Numbered from the stretch's first letter, positions 29,190 to 38,841 are shown. The stretch is DNA of 44,783 nucleotides from Corynebacterium urinipleomorphum (GCF_900155535.1 NZ_LT706962.1:336976-381758), one strand, 5' to 3'. Made by a program: numbers and translations. The notes: a model not told the origin generated them from the letters alone.

Positions 29190-30797
29190 GTGACCGCATC
29201 CGTGTCCAACCCCGAAGCCAAGCCCGTTGTCCTCATTGCAGACAAGCTCGCCCAGTCGACCGTCGACGCCTTGGGCGATTCCGTGGAGGTGCGGTGGGTC
29301 GACGGCCCCAACCGCGAGGAACTGCTCGCGGCCGTGCCCGAGGCGCAGGCTCTTCTCGTCCGTTCCGCGACGACAGTGGACAGTGAAGTCCTTGAGGCAG
29401 CACCGAACCTCCGGATTGTGGGCCGTGCAGGTGTCGGTTTGGACAACGTCGACGTGGACACGGCAACGCAGCGCGGCGTGATGGTCGTCAACGCGCCGAC
29501 GTCGAATATCCACTCCGCGTGCGAGCATGCAATCGCGCTCCTTTTGTCCACCGCACGCCAGATCCCGGCCGCCGACAAGACTTTGCGCGACGGCGAGTGG
29601 AAGCGTTCCGCATTCAAGGGTGTGGAGATCTTCGGCAAGACCGTCGGCATCGTGGGCTTCGGCCACATCGGCCAGCTCTTCGCCCAGCGCCTCGCAGCAT
29701 TCGAGACCGAGGTCATCGCTTATGACCCGTACGCGAACCCGTCACGCGCCGCACAGCTCGGTGTAGAGCTCGTGGAGCTGGAGGAGCTCGTCTCCCGCGC
29801 GGACTTTGTCACCATTCACCTGCCCAAGACCAAAGAGACACAGGGCATGTTCAACGCGGAGCTGCTGGCCAAGGCGAAGGAAGGCCAGATCATCATCAAC
29901 GCCGCGCGCGGAGGGCTTGTCGACGAGCAGGCGCTTGCAGACGCCATTGTGAACGGCCCCATCCGTGGCGCCGGCTTCGACGTGTACGCCACCGAGCCCT
30001 GCACGGATTCTCCGTTGTTCGCTCTCGAGGAGGTTGTGGTGACGCCGCACCTCGGGGCGTCGACAAGCGAGGCGCAGGACCGTGCGGGCACTGATGTCGC
30101 TGGTTCTGTGCTGAAGGCGCTGGTGGGCGAGTTCGTGCCCGACGCCGTCAACGTCGTCGGCGGTGCCGTCGGCGAAGAGGTGGCTGTGTGGCTGGAGCTG
30201 GCACGCAAGCTCGGCCTTCTCGCGGGCAAGCTGCTTGACGACGCCCCGGTGTCCCTCCGCGTCACCGCCCGCGGCGAGCTGTCCACCGAGGACCCGTCGA
30301 CGCTGGCTCTGTCGGCTGTGCGCGGCTTGTTCTCCGGCATCGTGGAAGAGCCTGTGACCTTTGTCAACGCCCCGGCGATCGCGGAAGCTCGCGGCCTAGA
30401 GGTCGAATCTGGTGTGGCCAACGAGTCCCGCGACCACCGTTCCGCCCTCGAAGTGCAGGTCGTGTCCGCCAACGGCGAGACTGCGACCGTGGAGGGTGCC
30501 CTGACCGGCCTGGAGCGCGTGGAGAAGATCGTGCGCATCAACGGCCGTGGCGTGGACATGCGCGCACAGGGCCGCAACCTGTTCCTTTCCTACACCGACA
30601 AGCCGGGCGCTCTCGGCCACGTCGGTGCCCAGCTGGGCAACGAGGGCATCAACATCGAGGCTGCCGCCCTCACACAGTCCGCTAAAGGCGACGGTGCTTT
30701 CCTCATTCTCCGCGTCGAGTCCGAGGTCCCGCAGGAGCTCGAGGATGCAGTGGCTCAGTCGATCGAGGCCGACTGCATTCAGCTCGACCTCGACTAA
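29190..30797 (+). CDS. serA: D-3-phosphoglycerate dehydrogenase
   Basis: First step of serine synthesis, oxidising 3-phosphoglycerate with NAD+. The product of 535 residues is the long type-I form with an intervening allosteric substrate-binding domain. Visible: the NAD-binding motif VGFGHIGQLFAQRL, RAGVGLDNVD, the catalytic Arg/Glu/His region INAARGGLVDEQAL ... VVTPHLGAST, and a C-terminal ACT domain (about 460-530) with DKPGALGHVGAQLGNEGINIEAAALT that mediates serine inhibition. GTG 29190 is favoured because TAGGAG (29175-29180) is 9 nt upstream; the ATG at 29181 abuts that site directly and would add three residues. This gene therefore has a leader, unlike several neighbours. Confidence 0.96.
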   Translation: MTASVSNPEAKPVVLIADKLAQSTVDALGDSVEVRWVDGPNREELLAAVPEAQALLVRSATTVDSEVLEAAPNLRIVGRAGVGLDNVDVDTATQRGVMVVNAPTSNIHSACEHAIALLLSTARQIPAADKTLRDGEWKRSAFKGVEIFGKTVGIVGFGHIGQLFAQRLAAFETEVIAYDPYANPSRAAQLGVELVELEELVSRADFVTIHLPKTKETQGMFNAELLAKAKEGQIIINAARGGLVDEQALADAIVNGPIRGAGFDVYATEPCTDSPLFALEEVVVTPHLGASTSEAQDRAGTDVAGSVLKALVGEFVPDAVNVVGGAVGEEVAVWLELARKLGLLAGKLLDDAPVSLRVTARGELSTEDPSTLALSAVRGLFSGIVEEPVTFVNAPAIAEARGLEVESGVANESRDHRSALEVQVVSANGETATVEGALTGLERVEKIVRINGRGVDMRAQGRNLFLSYTDKPGALGHVGAQLGNEGINIEAAALTQSAKGDGAFLILRVESEVPQELEDAVAQSIEADCIQLDLD

Positions 30798-30814
30798 ATT
30801 TCTCCCGCAGTAGG

Positions 30815-30851
30815 AGTGAGCCCCGGATGAGAACGTCATCTGGGGCTCACT
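30815..30851 (+). terminator. Hairpin after serA
   Basis: 16-bp stem AGTGAGCCCCGGATGA (30815-30830) with TCATCTGGGGCTCACT (30836-30851), one G-U pair, loop GAACG. No T tract follows, so termination may be partial and allow some read-through to leuB. Confidence 0.7.
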
Positions 30852-30950
30852 GCATGTCGCCCCCGGGCATGCGCCCCGTCACGATCCGGAAGGCGCGTTG
30901 GACGCACCAAGAGGCGAATCCGTTAAGCCGTTGTTGTTAAGCTGAAGCGC

Positions 30951-31994
30951 ATGAAAATTGCGGTGATTGCAGGGGACGGCATTGGTCCCGAAGTAATGGA
31001 AGAGGGACTGAAGGTCCTGCGCGCGGTGCGCGACGACGTGGAGCTGACCGAGTACGACCTCGGCGCCCGACGCTATCTGCGCAACGGCGAATTGCTTACG
31101 GACGATGACTTGGCCAGCCTTCGCGAGCACGACGCGATCCTGCTCGGGGCCATCGGTGATCCGGAGCGCGTTCCTGCCGGTGTCCTCGAGCGCGGCCTGC
31201 TGCTGCCGCTGCGCTTCAAGCTCGATCACTACGTCAACCTGCGCCCGTCGAAGCTGTACCCGACGGCGGTGAGTCCTCTGGCTAACCCGGGCGAGATCGA
31301 CTTCGTGGTTGTTCGCGAGGGCACCGAGGGACTCTACGCCGGCAACGGCGGAACCCTGCGCCAGGGCACCCCGGCGGAGGTCGCGTGCGAGGTCTCCCAG
31401 AACACCCGCTACGGTGTCGAGCGCCTGGTCCGCCACGGTTTCGAGACAGCGATGGCGCGCCGCAAGAAGCTCACCCTCGTGCACAAGACCAACGTGCTGA
31501 CCAACGCGGGCGCTTTGTGGCAGAACACGGTCAATGATGTCGCGGCCGAGTACCCGGAAGTTGAGGTCGACTACAACCACATCGATGCCGCAACCATTTA
31601 CATGGTCACCGACCCGAGCCGCTACGACGTGATTGTCACTGACAACCTCTTCGGCGACATTCTCACCGACCTGGCCGGCGCCGTTGCCGGCGGCGTCGGT
31701 CTCGCGTGCTCGGGCAACATCGACGCCTCCCGCACCAACCCGTCCATGTTCGAGCCGGTGCACGGTTCCGCCCCAGACATCGCAGGCAAGGGGCTAGCTG
31801 ACCCGACCGCGATGATTCTTTCCGTCGCGATGATGCTCCGCTGGCTTGACGACGAAACCGGAGCCACCCGCATCGAAGATGCCGTCGCCGCAGATGTCTC
31901 CGCCCGGCGCGACACCGATTTCTCTGTCGGCTCTACCTCTGAATCGAATTTCACGCAACAGGTCGGAACACGCATAGCGGAAGCCCTGAAGTAG
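30951..31994 (+). CDS. leuB: 3-isopropylmalate dehydrogenase
   Basis: NAD-dependent oxidative decarboxylase of leucine synthesis (347 residues). The N terminus [21 protein letters not shown] is the conserved first strand-loop. Substrate-binding segments include [24 protein letters not shown] and HKTNVLT, and the metal-binding signature [28 protein letters not shown] (about 225-252) is complete; [16 protein letters not shown] binds the cofactor. TAAGCT (30938-30943) ends exactly 7 nt before ATG 30951, implying a leaderless mRNA independent of serA. leuA, leuC and leuD are not in the window. Confidence 0.97.
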   Translation: MKIAVIAGDGIGPEVMEEGLKVLRAVRDDVELTEYDLGARRYLRNGELLTDDDLASLREHDAILLGAIGDPERVPAGVLERGLLLPLRFKLDHYVNLRPSKLYPTAVSPLANPGEIDFVVVREGTEGLYAGNGGTLRQGTPAEVACEVSQNTRYGVERLVRHGFETAMARRKKLTLVHKTNVLTNAGALWQNTVNDVAAEYPEVEVDYNHIDAATIYMVTDPSRYDVIVTDNLFGDILTDLAGAVAGGVGLACSGNIDASRTNPSMFEPVHGSAPDIAGKGLADPTAMILSVAMMLRWLDDETGATRIEDAVAADVSARRDTDFSVGSTSESNFTQQVGTRIAEALK

Positions 31995-32004
31995 GGTTCT
32001 TCCC

Positions 32005-33558
32005 ATGCGTTTTAGATCCCGGCCCATGACAGTCGCCGCAGTTGCGGTATCCACCTCGATGCTGATTTCCGGGTGCTCGGTTTTCGGCGGGGAGGGGACT
32101 GGGAGCTCGGGCTCTGCCGAGAGCTCAATCTCGGCAGAGGACAACAGTTTCGCGGCTTCTCTGGTCAAAGACGGCTCCCAGGTGATCGCCGATCCGGACG
32201 GCAGCGGTGCAGAGGTGTCGCAGAAATTCTTCCCCGAATCCGACACCGTTGTCGTCTCAGCTCCCGACAGGGAGAACCGCCTTAAGGCCGCCGCTATCGC
32301 GGTGGATCTCGGTGTACCGATGCTGACCAGATTCTCGGCACCTCAAGCAGCCGCGGCTGTCGACGAAGAGATACGGCGTTTAGGCGCGACCCGCGTTATT
32401 CACGTGGGTGAGAAAGCGGGTGCGGAGACGGAGCCGGAAGATCTGCAGCTGATTACGGACACCCAACCAGTGACGGCTGAGAAAGATCAGGAAATCACTG
32501 CGATTGTGGAACGCGCCCGTAACGCTGGCGGGGCACCGCAGGAGAACGGGAATGTCCCGATTTTCGCCACCGAGCTGACGTCCTTCGCGGCGGCGGCCAC
32601 AGCGGCGGCATCGAAGCTCCCTGTCACTGTGCTGTCCTACGCTGATCCGAGGGTGACAAAGGAATCGATGGACCAGGTCACGGACAAGAAGGCCCTCGCC
32701 TTGGGCCGGCAGTTCGGCAGCACTGAGCGCTTCCGCTCCACCATCGAGCTGGCCAAGAACGGGGAGCTGCCGGGCGGCGGCGGTCTTGTGTTCCCAGGGC
32801 GGCGCATGATCGCCACCTACGGTCACCCCTCCGGGCCCGCATTGGGTCAAATGGGGGAGCAGCCCCCTGCTGAGGCGGTCAATGTGGTCAAAGAATGGGC
32901 GCGCCAATACCAGGAGCTCACCGATGAGAAGATCATTCCGGCATTCGAGGTAATTGCCACTGTGGCCTCGTCCGAACCCGGCGACGACGGCAACTTCACC
33001 AACGAGTCGGATCCCGCGGAGCTGGAACCGTACATCGACGCGATCACAGAAGCTGGCGGGTATGCCGTCATTGATCTGCAGCCGGGGTTGACTACGTTCA
33101 AGGAACAGGCAGTACGCTATGAGGAACTGCTCAAGCGCCCTAATGTGGGTCTCGCACTCGATGCCGAATGGAAGTTGCAGCCCGGTCAGCAGCCGGCAGC
33201 ACAGGTTGGGTCATCGTCCGCCGCTGAAATCAACGAGGCGACGGAATGGTTGGCAAACCTCACGCGCGAAAATGGCCTGCCGCAAAAAGCGCTGATTATT
33301 CACCAGTTCCAGTTAGCCATGTTGCCGGATCGGGAGAACATCCAGACATCCGCACCCGAGCTCTCTTTCATCCTGCACGCGGACGGTCACGGTACGGCAG
33401 AGCAGAAGTTTGAGACATGGAATGTGATGCGCCAGGACCTTCAGCCGCAATTCTTCATGGCATGGAAGAACTTCATCGACGAGGACATGCCGATGTTCAC
33501 TCCTGAACAGACGTACAACATGGTGCAGCCGCGTCCGTGGTTCGTGAGCTATCAATAG
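32005..33558 (+). CDS. Lipoprotein with cell-wall-binding-repeat-2-like and C-terminal barrel-like domains
   Basis: A 517-residue predicted lipoprotein with lipobox ISGC and C24 as acceptor, followed by a Gly/Ser-rich linker. Residues about 55-255 resemble the 308-residue lipoprotein upstream of serA (VIADPDGSGAEVSQKFFPESDTVVV ... LKAAAIAVDLGVPML). The C-terminal half (about 265-517) has a pattern of strands and acidic motifs (LVFPGRRMIATYGHPSG, YAVIDLQPGLTTF, VGLALDAEWKL, FILHADGHG) reminiscent of a TIM barrel hydrolase, with Asp/Glu pairs that could be catalytic. TAGGGT (31992-31997), overlapping the leuB stop, ends exactly 7 nt before the ATG (leaderless). It ends with duplicated CTATCAATAG. 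Function unknown. Confidence 0.7.
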   Translation: MRFRSRPMTVAAVAVSTSMLISGCSVFGGEGTGSSGSAESSISAEDNSFAASLVKDGSQVIADPDGSGAEVSQKFFPESDTVVVSAPDRENRLKAAAIAVDLGVPMLTRFSAPQAAAAVDEEIRRLGATRVIHVGEKAGAETEPEDLQLITDTQPVTAEKDQEITAIVERARNAGGAPQENGNVPIFATELTSFAAAATAAASKLPVTVLSYADPRVTKESMDQVTDKKALALGRQFGSTERFRSTIELAKNGELPGGGGLVFPGRRMIATYGHPSGPALGQMGEQPPAEAVNVVKEWARQYQELTDEKIIPAFEVIATVASSEPGDDGNFTNESDPAELEPYIDAITEAGGYAVIDLQPGLTTFKEQAVRYEELLKRPNVGLALDAEWKLQPGQQPAAQVGSSSAAEINEATEWLANLTRENGLPQKALIIHQFQLAMLPDRENIQTSAPELSFILHADGHGTAEQKFETWNVMRQDLQPQFFMAWKNFIDEDMPMFTPEQTYNMVQPRPWFVSYQ

Positions 33559-33630
33559 CGCTATCAATAGACCAGAATTGATCGGCTAACCCTACGCGGT
33601 GGGGTAGGCCCGTGGCGTATGCTCGTGGGC

Positions 33631-34422
33631 ATGCGTTTTGGACGAATTGCGACACCTGAGGGAATGACATTCGCGGTCATCGACGACGATGCGACCACCG
33701 CGAAGCAGATCAAAGGGACCCCATTCACGGATCCCGAGTACACGGGCAAAGAGTGGGCCCTAGAAGACGTGCGCCTGCTCGCCCCGATGCTTCCCAGTAA
33801 GGTAGTTGCAATCGGCCGCAACTACGCCGACCACGTTGCGGAGGTGTTCAAGCAGTCCGCAGAGCACTTGCCGCCGACCCTCTTCCTCAAGCCCCCGACC
33901 GCTGTGATCGGGCCGGAAGCACCGATCAAAATCCCGGAGTTTGCCACCCGAGTCGAGTTCGAAGGTGAGCTGGCATTGGTGATCGGCGTTCCGTGCAAGA
34001 ATGTCAAGGCAGAAGACTGGAAATCTGTCGTGCGCGGAGTGACTATCGTCAACGATGTGTCGTCCCGCGACCTCCAGTTCTCCGACGGACAGTGGGCGCG
34101 CGCCAAGGGCATCGACACGTTCTGTCCGCTTGGTCCATGGATTGAGACCGATCTGGACAAATTCGACTTTGATGATCTGCCCATCAAGGCTCACCTGACT
34201 CACGAGGGGACCACGGAGACGAAGCAGGACTCCAACTCCAACCAGATGATTTGGAAGCTGGGCACCATCATCGAATTCATCACCTCTGCCTACACCCTGC
34301 TGCCGGGGGACGTCATTTGCACCGGTTCACCGGCTGGAACCGCGGAGATGGTTCCGGGCGACACGATCGAGGTGGAGATCGGCGGCATCGGCACACTGAA
34401 GAACCCGGTCGAGCGCGCCTAA
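33631..34422 (+). CDS. odx: Oxaloacetate decarboxylase, fumarylacetoacetate hydrolase fold
   Basis: FAH-superfamily enzyme (263 residues) very close to C. glutamicum Cg1458, a soluble divalent-metal-dependent oxaloacetate decarboxylase. Shared segments are LLAPMLPSKVVAIGRNYADHVAEVF, LPPTLFLKPPTAV, VEFEGELALVIG (metal Glu residues), INDVSSRDLQF-type NDVSSRDLQFSDGQWARAKGIDTF, and LLPGDVICTGSPAGT. The start is placed at ATG 33631: TATGCT (33618-33623) is a -10 hexamer ending exactly 7 nt before it and it contains the alternative ATG 33619. The enzyme would affect the oxaloacetate pool feeding aspartate-family amino acids. The position upstream of gltX matches C. glutamicum as I recall. Confidence 0.9.
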   Translation: MRFGRIATPEGMTFAVIDDDATTAKQIKGTPFTDPEYTGKEWALEDVRLLAPMLPSKVVAIGRNYADHVAEVFKQSAEHLPPTLFLKPPTAVIGPEAPIKIPEFATRVEFEGELALVIGVPCKNVKAEDWKSVVRGVTIVNDVSSRDLQFSDGQWARAKGIDTFCPLGPWIETDLDKFDFDDLPIKAHLTHEGTTETKQDSNSNQMIWKLGTIIEFITSAYTLLPGDVICTGSPAGTAEMVPGDTIEVEIGGIGTLKNPVERA

Positions 34423-34437
34423 AATCCGCTTCACCCA

Positions 34438-34482
34438 TCCCCGCCAATTGTGCGCTGCGCGATTACGGCGGGGAGTTTTTTC
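34438..34482 (+). terminator. Terminator after odx
   Basis: TCCCCGCC (34438-34445) pairs with GGCGGGGA (34467-34474); the interior AATTGTGCGC and GCGCGATT segments extend the structure. GTTTTTTC follows. It also separates odx from the convergent isochorismate synthase gene. Confidence 0.88.
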
Positions 34483-34507
34483 ATTTCCGGGGCACTTAGA
34501 AGTACGG

Positions 34508-35623
34508 TCACAAGCCCAGCGCACGCTGGATGGTGCGCAGCTTAGCGGTGGTTTCCGCCAGTTCCTGCTCTGGGTCGGAGGCTGCGACGAGCCCGCCGCC
34601 GGCCCAAGCGCGGGCGAATGTTCCGTCGCCGTCGACTTCGGCGCACCTGATCGAGACCATGTATTCACCGTCGCCGCTGCTGTCGCACCACCCGACGGTT
34701 CCCGCGTAGAAGGACCTGTCCGATTCGGCGGTGGTGATCAGGGCTTCCGCGGCGTGCTGCGGAGAGCCGCACACCGCCGGGGTGGGATAGAGGCGTGCGG
34801 CAAGGTCGAGCGCGGTCGGTGCAGGGGTGCGCAGCGTGCCTGAAATCGGGGTGGCTAGGTGCCACATCTCGTTCGTTTTGGTCAGCACTGGTCGATCCGG
34901 GATGGTGAGCTCCTCGCACAACGGTTCCAGTACGGATCGGATGTGCTCGACCACGTAAGAGTGCTCGTCAAGGTCCTTTGCGGAGTGCGCGAGCGCTTCG
35001 CCGGCTGCGGCATCAGCGGCTGGGTCGTCGAAAATGCGTGCTGCTGATCCGGCAAGGGGATAGGAGGAAATTGTCAACCCTCGCCGCTTGATTAGGAGCT
35101 CAGGCGAAGAGCCGACCAGCATGTGTCCGGGCTTCCCGGCGGGGGTGAGATCGGCGATGAAGCCGTCGCGGGTGCGGGAGAGGTCGATGAGGCGGGCGGC
35201 GACCAGTCGGGCGTCCACAGGCGGATCAAATGCGATGTCCACGGCGCGGGCGAGAACAACTTTGTTCAGCAATGAGTCCTCGATGGTGGCGACGGCAGCC
35301 TCAATGCGGCGGAGATGCTCGTGCGGCTCGGGGTCGTATCCGGTGACGTGGGCGGAGAGCTGGGCACCTTCGCCGACCCGGTAATATGCGTGCGGTTCGA
35401 GCGGTCCGGGTTCCCGGATGATCGTTTCGGGGACGGTGAGCGCGGCGGGGGCATCCCTGTCGAATGGCAGGGCACCCACAATCATTTCGGTGTCTCCCCG
35501 TTCAAGGGCGGTGATGGCATCCCAGGCGTCGATAAAGCTCGTGCGGGAGCCTTGCGTGCGCACGGAGCCGTCCGCGCGTGAGAGCAGGAAGTCTGGCGCG
35601 GTATCGGGGCGGTGGGATGACAT
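34508..35623 (-). CDS. Isochorismate synthase (MenF/EntC type)
   Basis: Chorismate-binding enzyme of 371 residues converting chorismate to isochorismate, the entry to menaquinone or catechol siderophores. Recognisable blocks are SLLNKVVLARAVDI (the general-base Lys), GSSPELLIKRRG, SSYPLAGSAAR, DEHSYVVEHIRS, MWHLATPISGTL, and YPTPAVCGSP, the latter characteristic of isochorismate synthases; GWCDSSGDGEYMVSIRCAEV binds the Mg2+. Menaquinone synthesis is the likelier role because corynebacteria need it for respiration, but no men genes are adjacent, so I give no gene symbol. TAGAAT (plus-strand 35632-35637) lies 8 nt before the ATG, suggesting a leaderless start. Confidence 0.9.
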   Translation of the reverse strand: MSSHRPDTAPDFLLSRADGSVRTQGSRTSFIDAWDAITALERGDTEMIVGALPFDRDAPAALTVPETIIREPGPLEPHAYYRVGEGAQLSAHVTGYDPEPHEHLRRIEAAVATIEDSLLNKVVLARAVDIAFDPPVDARLVAARLIDLSRTRDGFIADLTPAGKPGHMLVGSSPELLIKRRGLTISSYPLAGSAARIFDDPAADAAAGEALAHSAKDLDEHSYVVEHIRSVLEPLCEELTIPDRPVLTKTNEMWHLATPISGTLRTPAPTALDLAARLYPTPAVCGSPQHAAEALITTAESDRSFYAGTVGWCDSSGDGEYMVSIRCAEVDGDGTFARAWAGGGLVAASDPEQELAETTAKLRTIQRALGL

Positions 35624-35752
35624 GTGGACCGATTCTAGTGGGCGGCATGTGGCACTTTGAGGGCGGGGCTTTAGAATCAGAGTGCTCGCTGTTCAGCGGA
35701 TTTCAGCCGAACGCCAGAAATCTTCGAAGTTCTGTTGAACAACGGATCGCCT

Positions 35753-35766
35753 GTAACTAATGTTAC
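35753..35766. promoter_or_regulatory. Palindrome upstream of the secreted esterase
   Basis: GTAAC-TAAT-GTTAC, a perfect 5-bp dyad with a 4-bp spacer, lies about 86 nt before the esterase ATG in the divergent region shared with isochorismate synthase. It is a candidate operator; I do not assign a regulator. Confidence 0.4.
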
Positions 35767-35851
35767 GCAAGTGACTATTGGGGTCTAACCGGACTGAGAC
35801 GGCCTCGATTGCTTGCCTCCTCCTTTTCACACTTTTCCCGAAAGGCCGCAT

Positions 35852-36967
35852 ATGAAAATCGCCAATACCTGGGGCCGCCGGCTCATGGGTGCCACAGCAG
35901 GAATTTTGATGGTCGCCGGCATTGTGGCGGCACCCGCGCAGGCTCAGGGGCTTCCGTCCCCGGAGCAGCTCACCGCAGGCTCCAGCAACGCTGCTGATGC
36001 CGCGGCGAAGGCTGCTGCGGACGCAGCGAACAATGCCAACCGCGCGTGGAATGACATGGCCCGCCAAGTCAACGGTGCTATCCCCTCGGGCGTTGGTTCC
36101 TCGGTTCCTTATAACCCGATCCCTGCGCCGGCTCAGGCGCCGGCCAAGGCTCCCGCGCCGGCCCCTAAGCCATCTACGGGTCCGTGGCGTGCCACAGCAG
36201 GTCAGCCCGTTGCGCCGGGAAATAACGGCGAGATCCGTGTGGGTAACCGCTCCTACCTCATCTGGGTGCCGCGCGGCTACAACCCCTCGCGTCCGACACC
36301 AGTCATGGTCGGCTATTCCGCGTACCAGGATTCTGCGGAGAACTTCCGCAACTACTCCCGTCTGCGCGAGTCGAATGTGGGCCGCGACGCGATCATCGTG
36401 TACCCGCGTGCCATTGGCGCCTCTTGGGAGGGCTCGCCGACTGCGTCGACCCGTGCGGGCGAGGACATCCGCTTTGTCCGCGCGATGATCAACGACCTGC
36501 AGCGCTACTACAACATTGACCGCCGCCGCATCTACGCCACTGGCATGTCCACCGGCGGCGGCATGGCTGCTGTCTCGGCGTGCCACATGGCCGACCTCTT
36601 TGCCGGTGTCGCTGGTGTGTCCGGCGCGTACTACTGGCCGGTGAACGCCAATTGCCAGAACATTCCGGTCGCGTTCCTCGCGTACCACGGCACGAACGAC
36701 ACGCTGACCGCCTACAACGGCGGTGTGCGCCGCGGCACCCGTTACCTCGGCGTGCCGGACCTGTTCAGCTCCTACGAGCGCCGCAACGGCTGCAACGTCG
36801 GCCACATCACCAAGGCTCCGCTGGGCCACAACGCCACGCGTATCTCCGCAACCGGCTGCAATAAGCCGGTGCAGGCGATCAAGGTTCACGGCTCCAACCA
36901 CTTCTGGTGGTACGACCCGTCCACGGCGAACGACATGTGGGCAGTCCTATCCCGCGTGAGCAAGTAG
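35852..36967 (+). CDS. Secreted PHB-depolymerase/feruloyl-esterase-like alpha/beta hydrolase
   Basis: The 371-residue precursor has a Sec signal peptide ([20 protein letters not shown]..., cleavage likely after AQA at about residue 31), an Ala-rich segment, and a Pro/Ala linker ([17 protein letters not shown]). The hydrolase domain runs from about residue 120 to the end. The nucleophile is in GMSTGGG (G-x-S-x-G), the acid in [12 protein letters not shown] and the histidine in VHGSNHFWW. The family includes LpqC/PHB depolymerase and acetylxylan or feruloyl esterases; the substrate could be a polyester, mycolate ester or host glycan ester. ATG 35852 is supported by AAAGG six nt upstream; the longer open frame begins before the ribosome-binding site and is rejected. 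Possible extra disulfide from C residues in the core. Confidence 0.85.
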   Translation: MKIANTWGRRLMGATAGILMVAGIVAAPAQAQGLPSPEQLTAGSSNAADAAAKAAADAANNANRAWNDMARQVNGAIPSGVGSSVPYNPIPAPAQAPAKAPAPAPKPSTGPWRATAGQPVAPGNNGEIRVGNRSYLIWVPRGYNPSRPTPVMVGYSAYQDSAENFRNYSRLRESNVGRDAIIVYPRAIGASWEGSPTASTRAGEDIRFVRAMINDLQRYYNIDRRRIYATGMSTGGGMAAVSACHMADLFAGVAGVSGAYYWPVNANCQNIPVAFLAYHGTNDTLTAYNGGVRRGTRYLGVPDLFSSYERRNGCNVGHITKAPLGHNATRISATGCNKPVQAIKVHGSNHFWWYDPSTANDMWAVLSRVSK

Positions 36968-36992
36968 CCGCCCGCACGCTACAGTAAGGTGC

Positions 36993-38483
36993 ATGACTGA
37001 CGCACCTGTACGAGTACGTTTCTGCCCGTCGCCGACCGGAACGCCCCACGTGGGGATGGTCCGGACGGCGCTTTTCAATTGGGCGCAAGCCAGGCACACC
37101 GGTGGCACTCTCGTGTTCCGTATTGAGGACACGGATGCCGCCCGCGACTCCGAAGAGTCCTACCAGGCGATCATTGATTCGCTGCAATGGCTGGGCATGG
37201 AATGGGACGAAGGTGTGGTCACGGGGGGACCGCACGAGCCGTACCGCCAGTCCCAGCGCATGGACATCTACAAAGACGTCCTGGACAAACTGATCGAGGC
37301 GGGCGAGGTCTACCCGGCGTACTCCACGACGGAGGAAGTCAAGGAGCGCCACATCGCCGCCGGCCGCGACCCGCAGCTCGGTTACGACAATTTCGACCGC
37401 GACCTCACCGACGAGCAGGTCGCAGCCTTCAAGGCCGAAGGGCGCGAGCCTGTGTGGCGTCTGCGCATGCCGGAGAAGGACTGGAAGTGGCATGACCTCG
37501 TGCGCGGCGACATGGAGTTCAAAGCTGCGACCCAGCCGGATTATGTGGTTGCCCGCTCTAACGGCGCGCCGCTGTACACCTTGGTCAACCCGGTCGATGA
37601 CGCTCTCATGGGCATCACCCACGTGCTGCGCGGCGAGGACCTGCTCTCGTCCACTCCGCGCCAGCTGGCGCTCTACGAGGCGCTGCAGCGCATCGGTGTC
37701 ACAGACTTCACTCCGGAATTCGGGCACCTGCCGTTCGTGATGGGACAGGGCAACAAGAAGCTCTCCAAGCGCGACCCTGAGTCCAACCTGTTCAACCACC
37801 GTGATGCCGGCATCATCCCGGAGGGCATGATCAACTACCTGGCGCTCCTCGGCTGGTCGCTGTCCGCGGACCAGGACATCTTCAGCGTCGACGAATTCGT
37901 CCAGGCCTTCGACATCAAGGACGTTCTGGCAAACCCGGCGCGTTTTGACCAGAAGAAGCTCGAGGCGATCAACGCCGATCACATCCGCCTGCTTGAGCCG
38001 GAAGACTTCAAGAACCGTCTCCGCGAGTACCTGACCGAATACACGGACTTCCCGGCGGACTACCCGGAGGACAAGTTCGCGGTCGCGGCCGATCTTGTTC
38101 AGACGCGTATCAAGATGTTGGGCGACGCGTACGGGTTGCTCAAATTCCTCGTCACTCCGGATGCCGACCTCGTGCTCGACGAGAAGGCGGCCAAGAAGAA
38201 CCTCAAGCAAGACGCGGTGGAGCCGCTCGATGCGGGCATCGCCGCGCTGGAGAACGTGGGGGAGTGGACCACGGAGAACATTGAGAACGCGCTCAGCGGC
38301 GCGCTTATCGACGACTTGGGTCTGAAGCCTCGCAAAGCCTACGGCGCCCTCCGTGTCGCTGTCTCCGGGGAAGCTGTGTCGCCGCCGTTGTTCGAGTCCA
38401 TGGAGCTGCTGGGGCGGGAGTCGACGCTCGCCCGTCTGCGCTCGGCCCGGCAGCAGACACCGTTCCAGCCAGCTGCGGAGTAG
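36993..38483 (+). CDS. gltX: Glutamyl-tRNA synthetase (probably non-discriminating)
   Basis: Class I aminoacyl-tRNA synthetase of 496 residues. The HIGH motif is [11 protein letters not shown] (about residues 11-21), and the KMSKS motif is [18 protein letters not shown] and RPEDLLSS-like [20 protein letters not shown] are family hallmarks. The C-terminal helical anticodon-binding domain is complete. No glutaminyl-tRNA synthetase is present and gatA/gatB are nearby, so this enzyme should charge both tRNA-Glu and tRNA-Gln with glutamate (inference). TACAGT (36980-36985) ends exactly 7 nt before ATG 36993, so the mRNA is likely leaderless. Its cognate tRNA genes follow 150 nt downstream. Confidence 0.97.
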   Translation: MTDAPVRVRFCPSPTGTPHVGMVRTALFNWAQARHTGGTLVFRIEDTDAARDSEESYQAIIDSLQWLGMEWDEGVVTGGPHEPYRQSQRMDIYKDVLDKLIEAGEVYPAYSTTEEVKERHIAAGRDPQLGYDNFDRDLTDEQVAAFKAEGREPVWRLRMPEKDWKWHDLVRGDMEFKAATQPDYVVARSNGAPLYTLVNPVDDALMGITHVLRGEDLLSSTPRQLALYEALQRIGVTDFTPEFGHLPFVMGQGNKKLSKRDPESNLFNHRDAGIIPEGMINYLALLGWSLSADQDIFSVDEFVQAFDIKDVLANPARFDQKKLEAINADHIRLLEPEDFKNRLREYLTEYTDFPADYPEDKFAVAADLVQTRIKMLGDAYGLLKFLVTPDADLVLDEKAAKKNLKQDAVEPLDAGIAALENVGEWTTENIENALSGALIDDLGLKPRKAYGALRVAVSGEAVSPPLFESMELLGRESTLARLRSARQQTPFQPAAE

Positions 38484-38549
38484 GCGTGTGATGGCGTAAT
38501 CACACCGGCGTTATTTGGTGGGTCGCTTTTGGCCCTCTGACCTCGTGAT

Positions 38550-38579
38550 TTGGTCACCTATCGTCGGTGTGGTTATAGT
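38550..38579 (+). promoter_or_regulatory. Promoter of the tRNA-Gln/tRNA-Glu transcript
   Basis: TTGGTC (38550-38555) and TATAGT (38574-38579), spaced 18 bp, lie about 54 nt upstream of tRNA-Gln. A closely similar pair precedes the second tRNA-Glu. Confidence 0.65.
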
Positions 38580-38632
38580 TATCGACGTTGTTCAGAGCAG
38601 CCGGGACATACACCGGAAGCACTGAGAAACGA

Positions 38633-38704
38633 TGGCCTATGGTGTAATTGGCAACACTACGGTTTCTGGTACCGTCATTCTAGGTTCGAGTCCTGGTAGG
38701 CCAG
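38633..38704 (+). tRNA. tRNA-Gln (anticodon CUG)
   Basis: 72-nt cloverleaf. Acceptor stem TGGCCTA (38633-38639) pairs with TAGGCCA (38697-38703), discriminator G. Anticodon stem ACGGT/ACCGT encloses the loop TTCTGGT with CTG at 38666-38668; the T loop is GGTTCGAGTCC. CCA is not encoded. The UA start of the acceptor is what GatCAB-dependent bacteria often use to recognise tRNA-Gln. Confidence 0.96.
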
Positions 38705-38759
38705 CTGCAGTTCGAAGCAATCAGTGATTGCGGATAGCTGCTGGACAAAATAGTCCTTT

Positions 38760-38832
38760 GCCCCGTTCGTCTAGCGGCCTAGGACGTCGCCCTCTCACGG
38801 CGGTAACACGGGTTCAAATCCCGTACGGGGTA
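38760..38832 (+). tRNA. tRNA-Glu (anticodon CUC), copy 1
   Basis: 73-nt cloverleaf. Acceptor GCCCCGT with ACGGGGT (first pair G-U), discriminator A. Anticodon loop CTCTCAC gives CTC; T arm CGGGTTCAAATCCCG. Cotranscribed with tRNA-Gln. Identical over its whole length to the copy at 40667-40739. Confidence 0.97.
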
Positions 38833-38841
38833 CAACACAGG

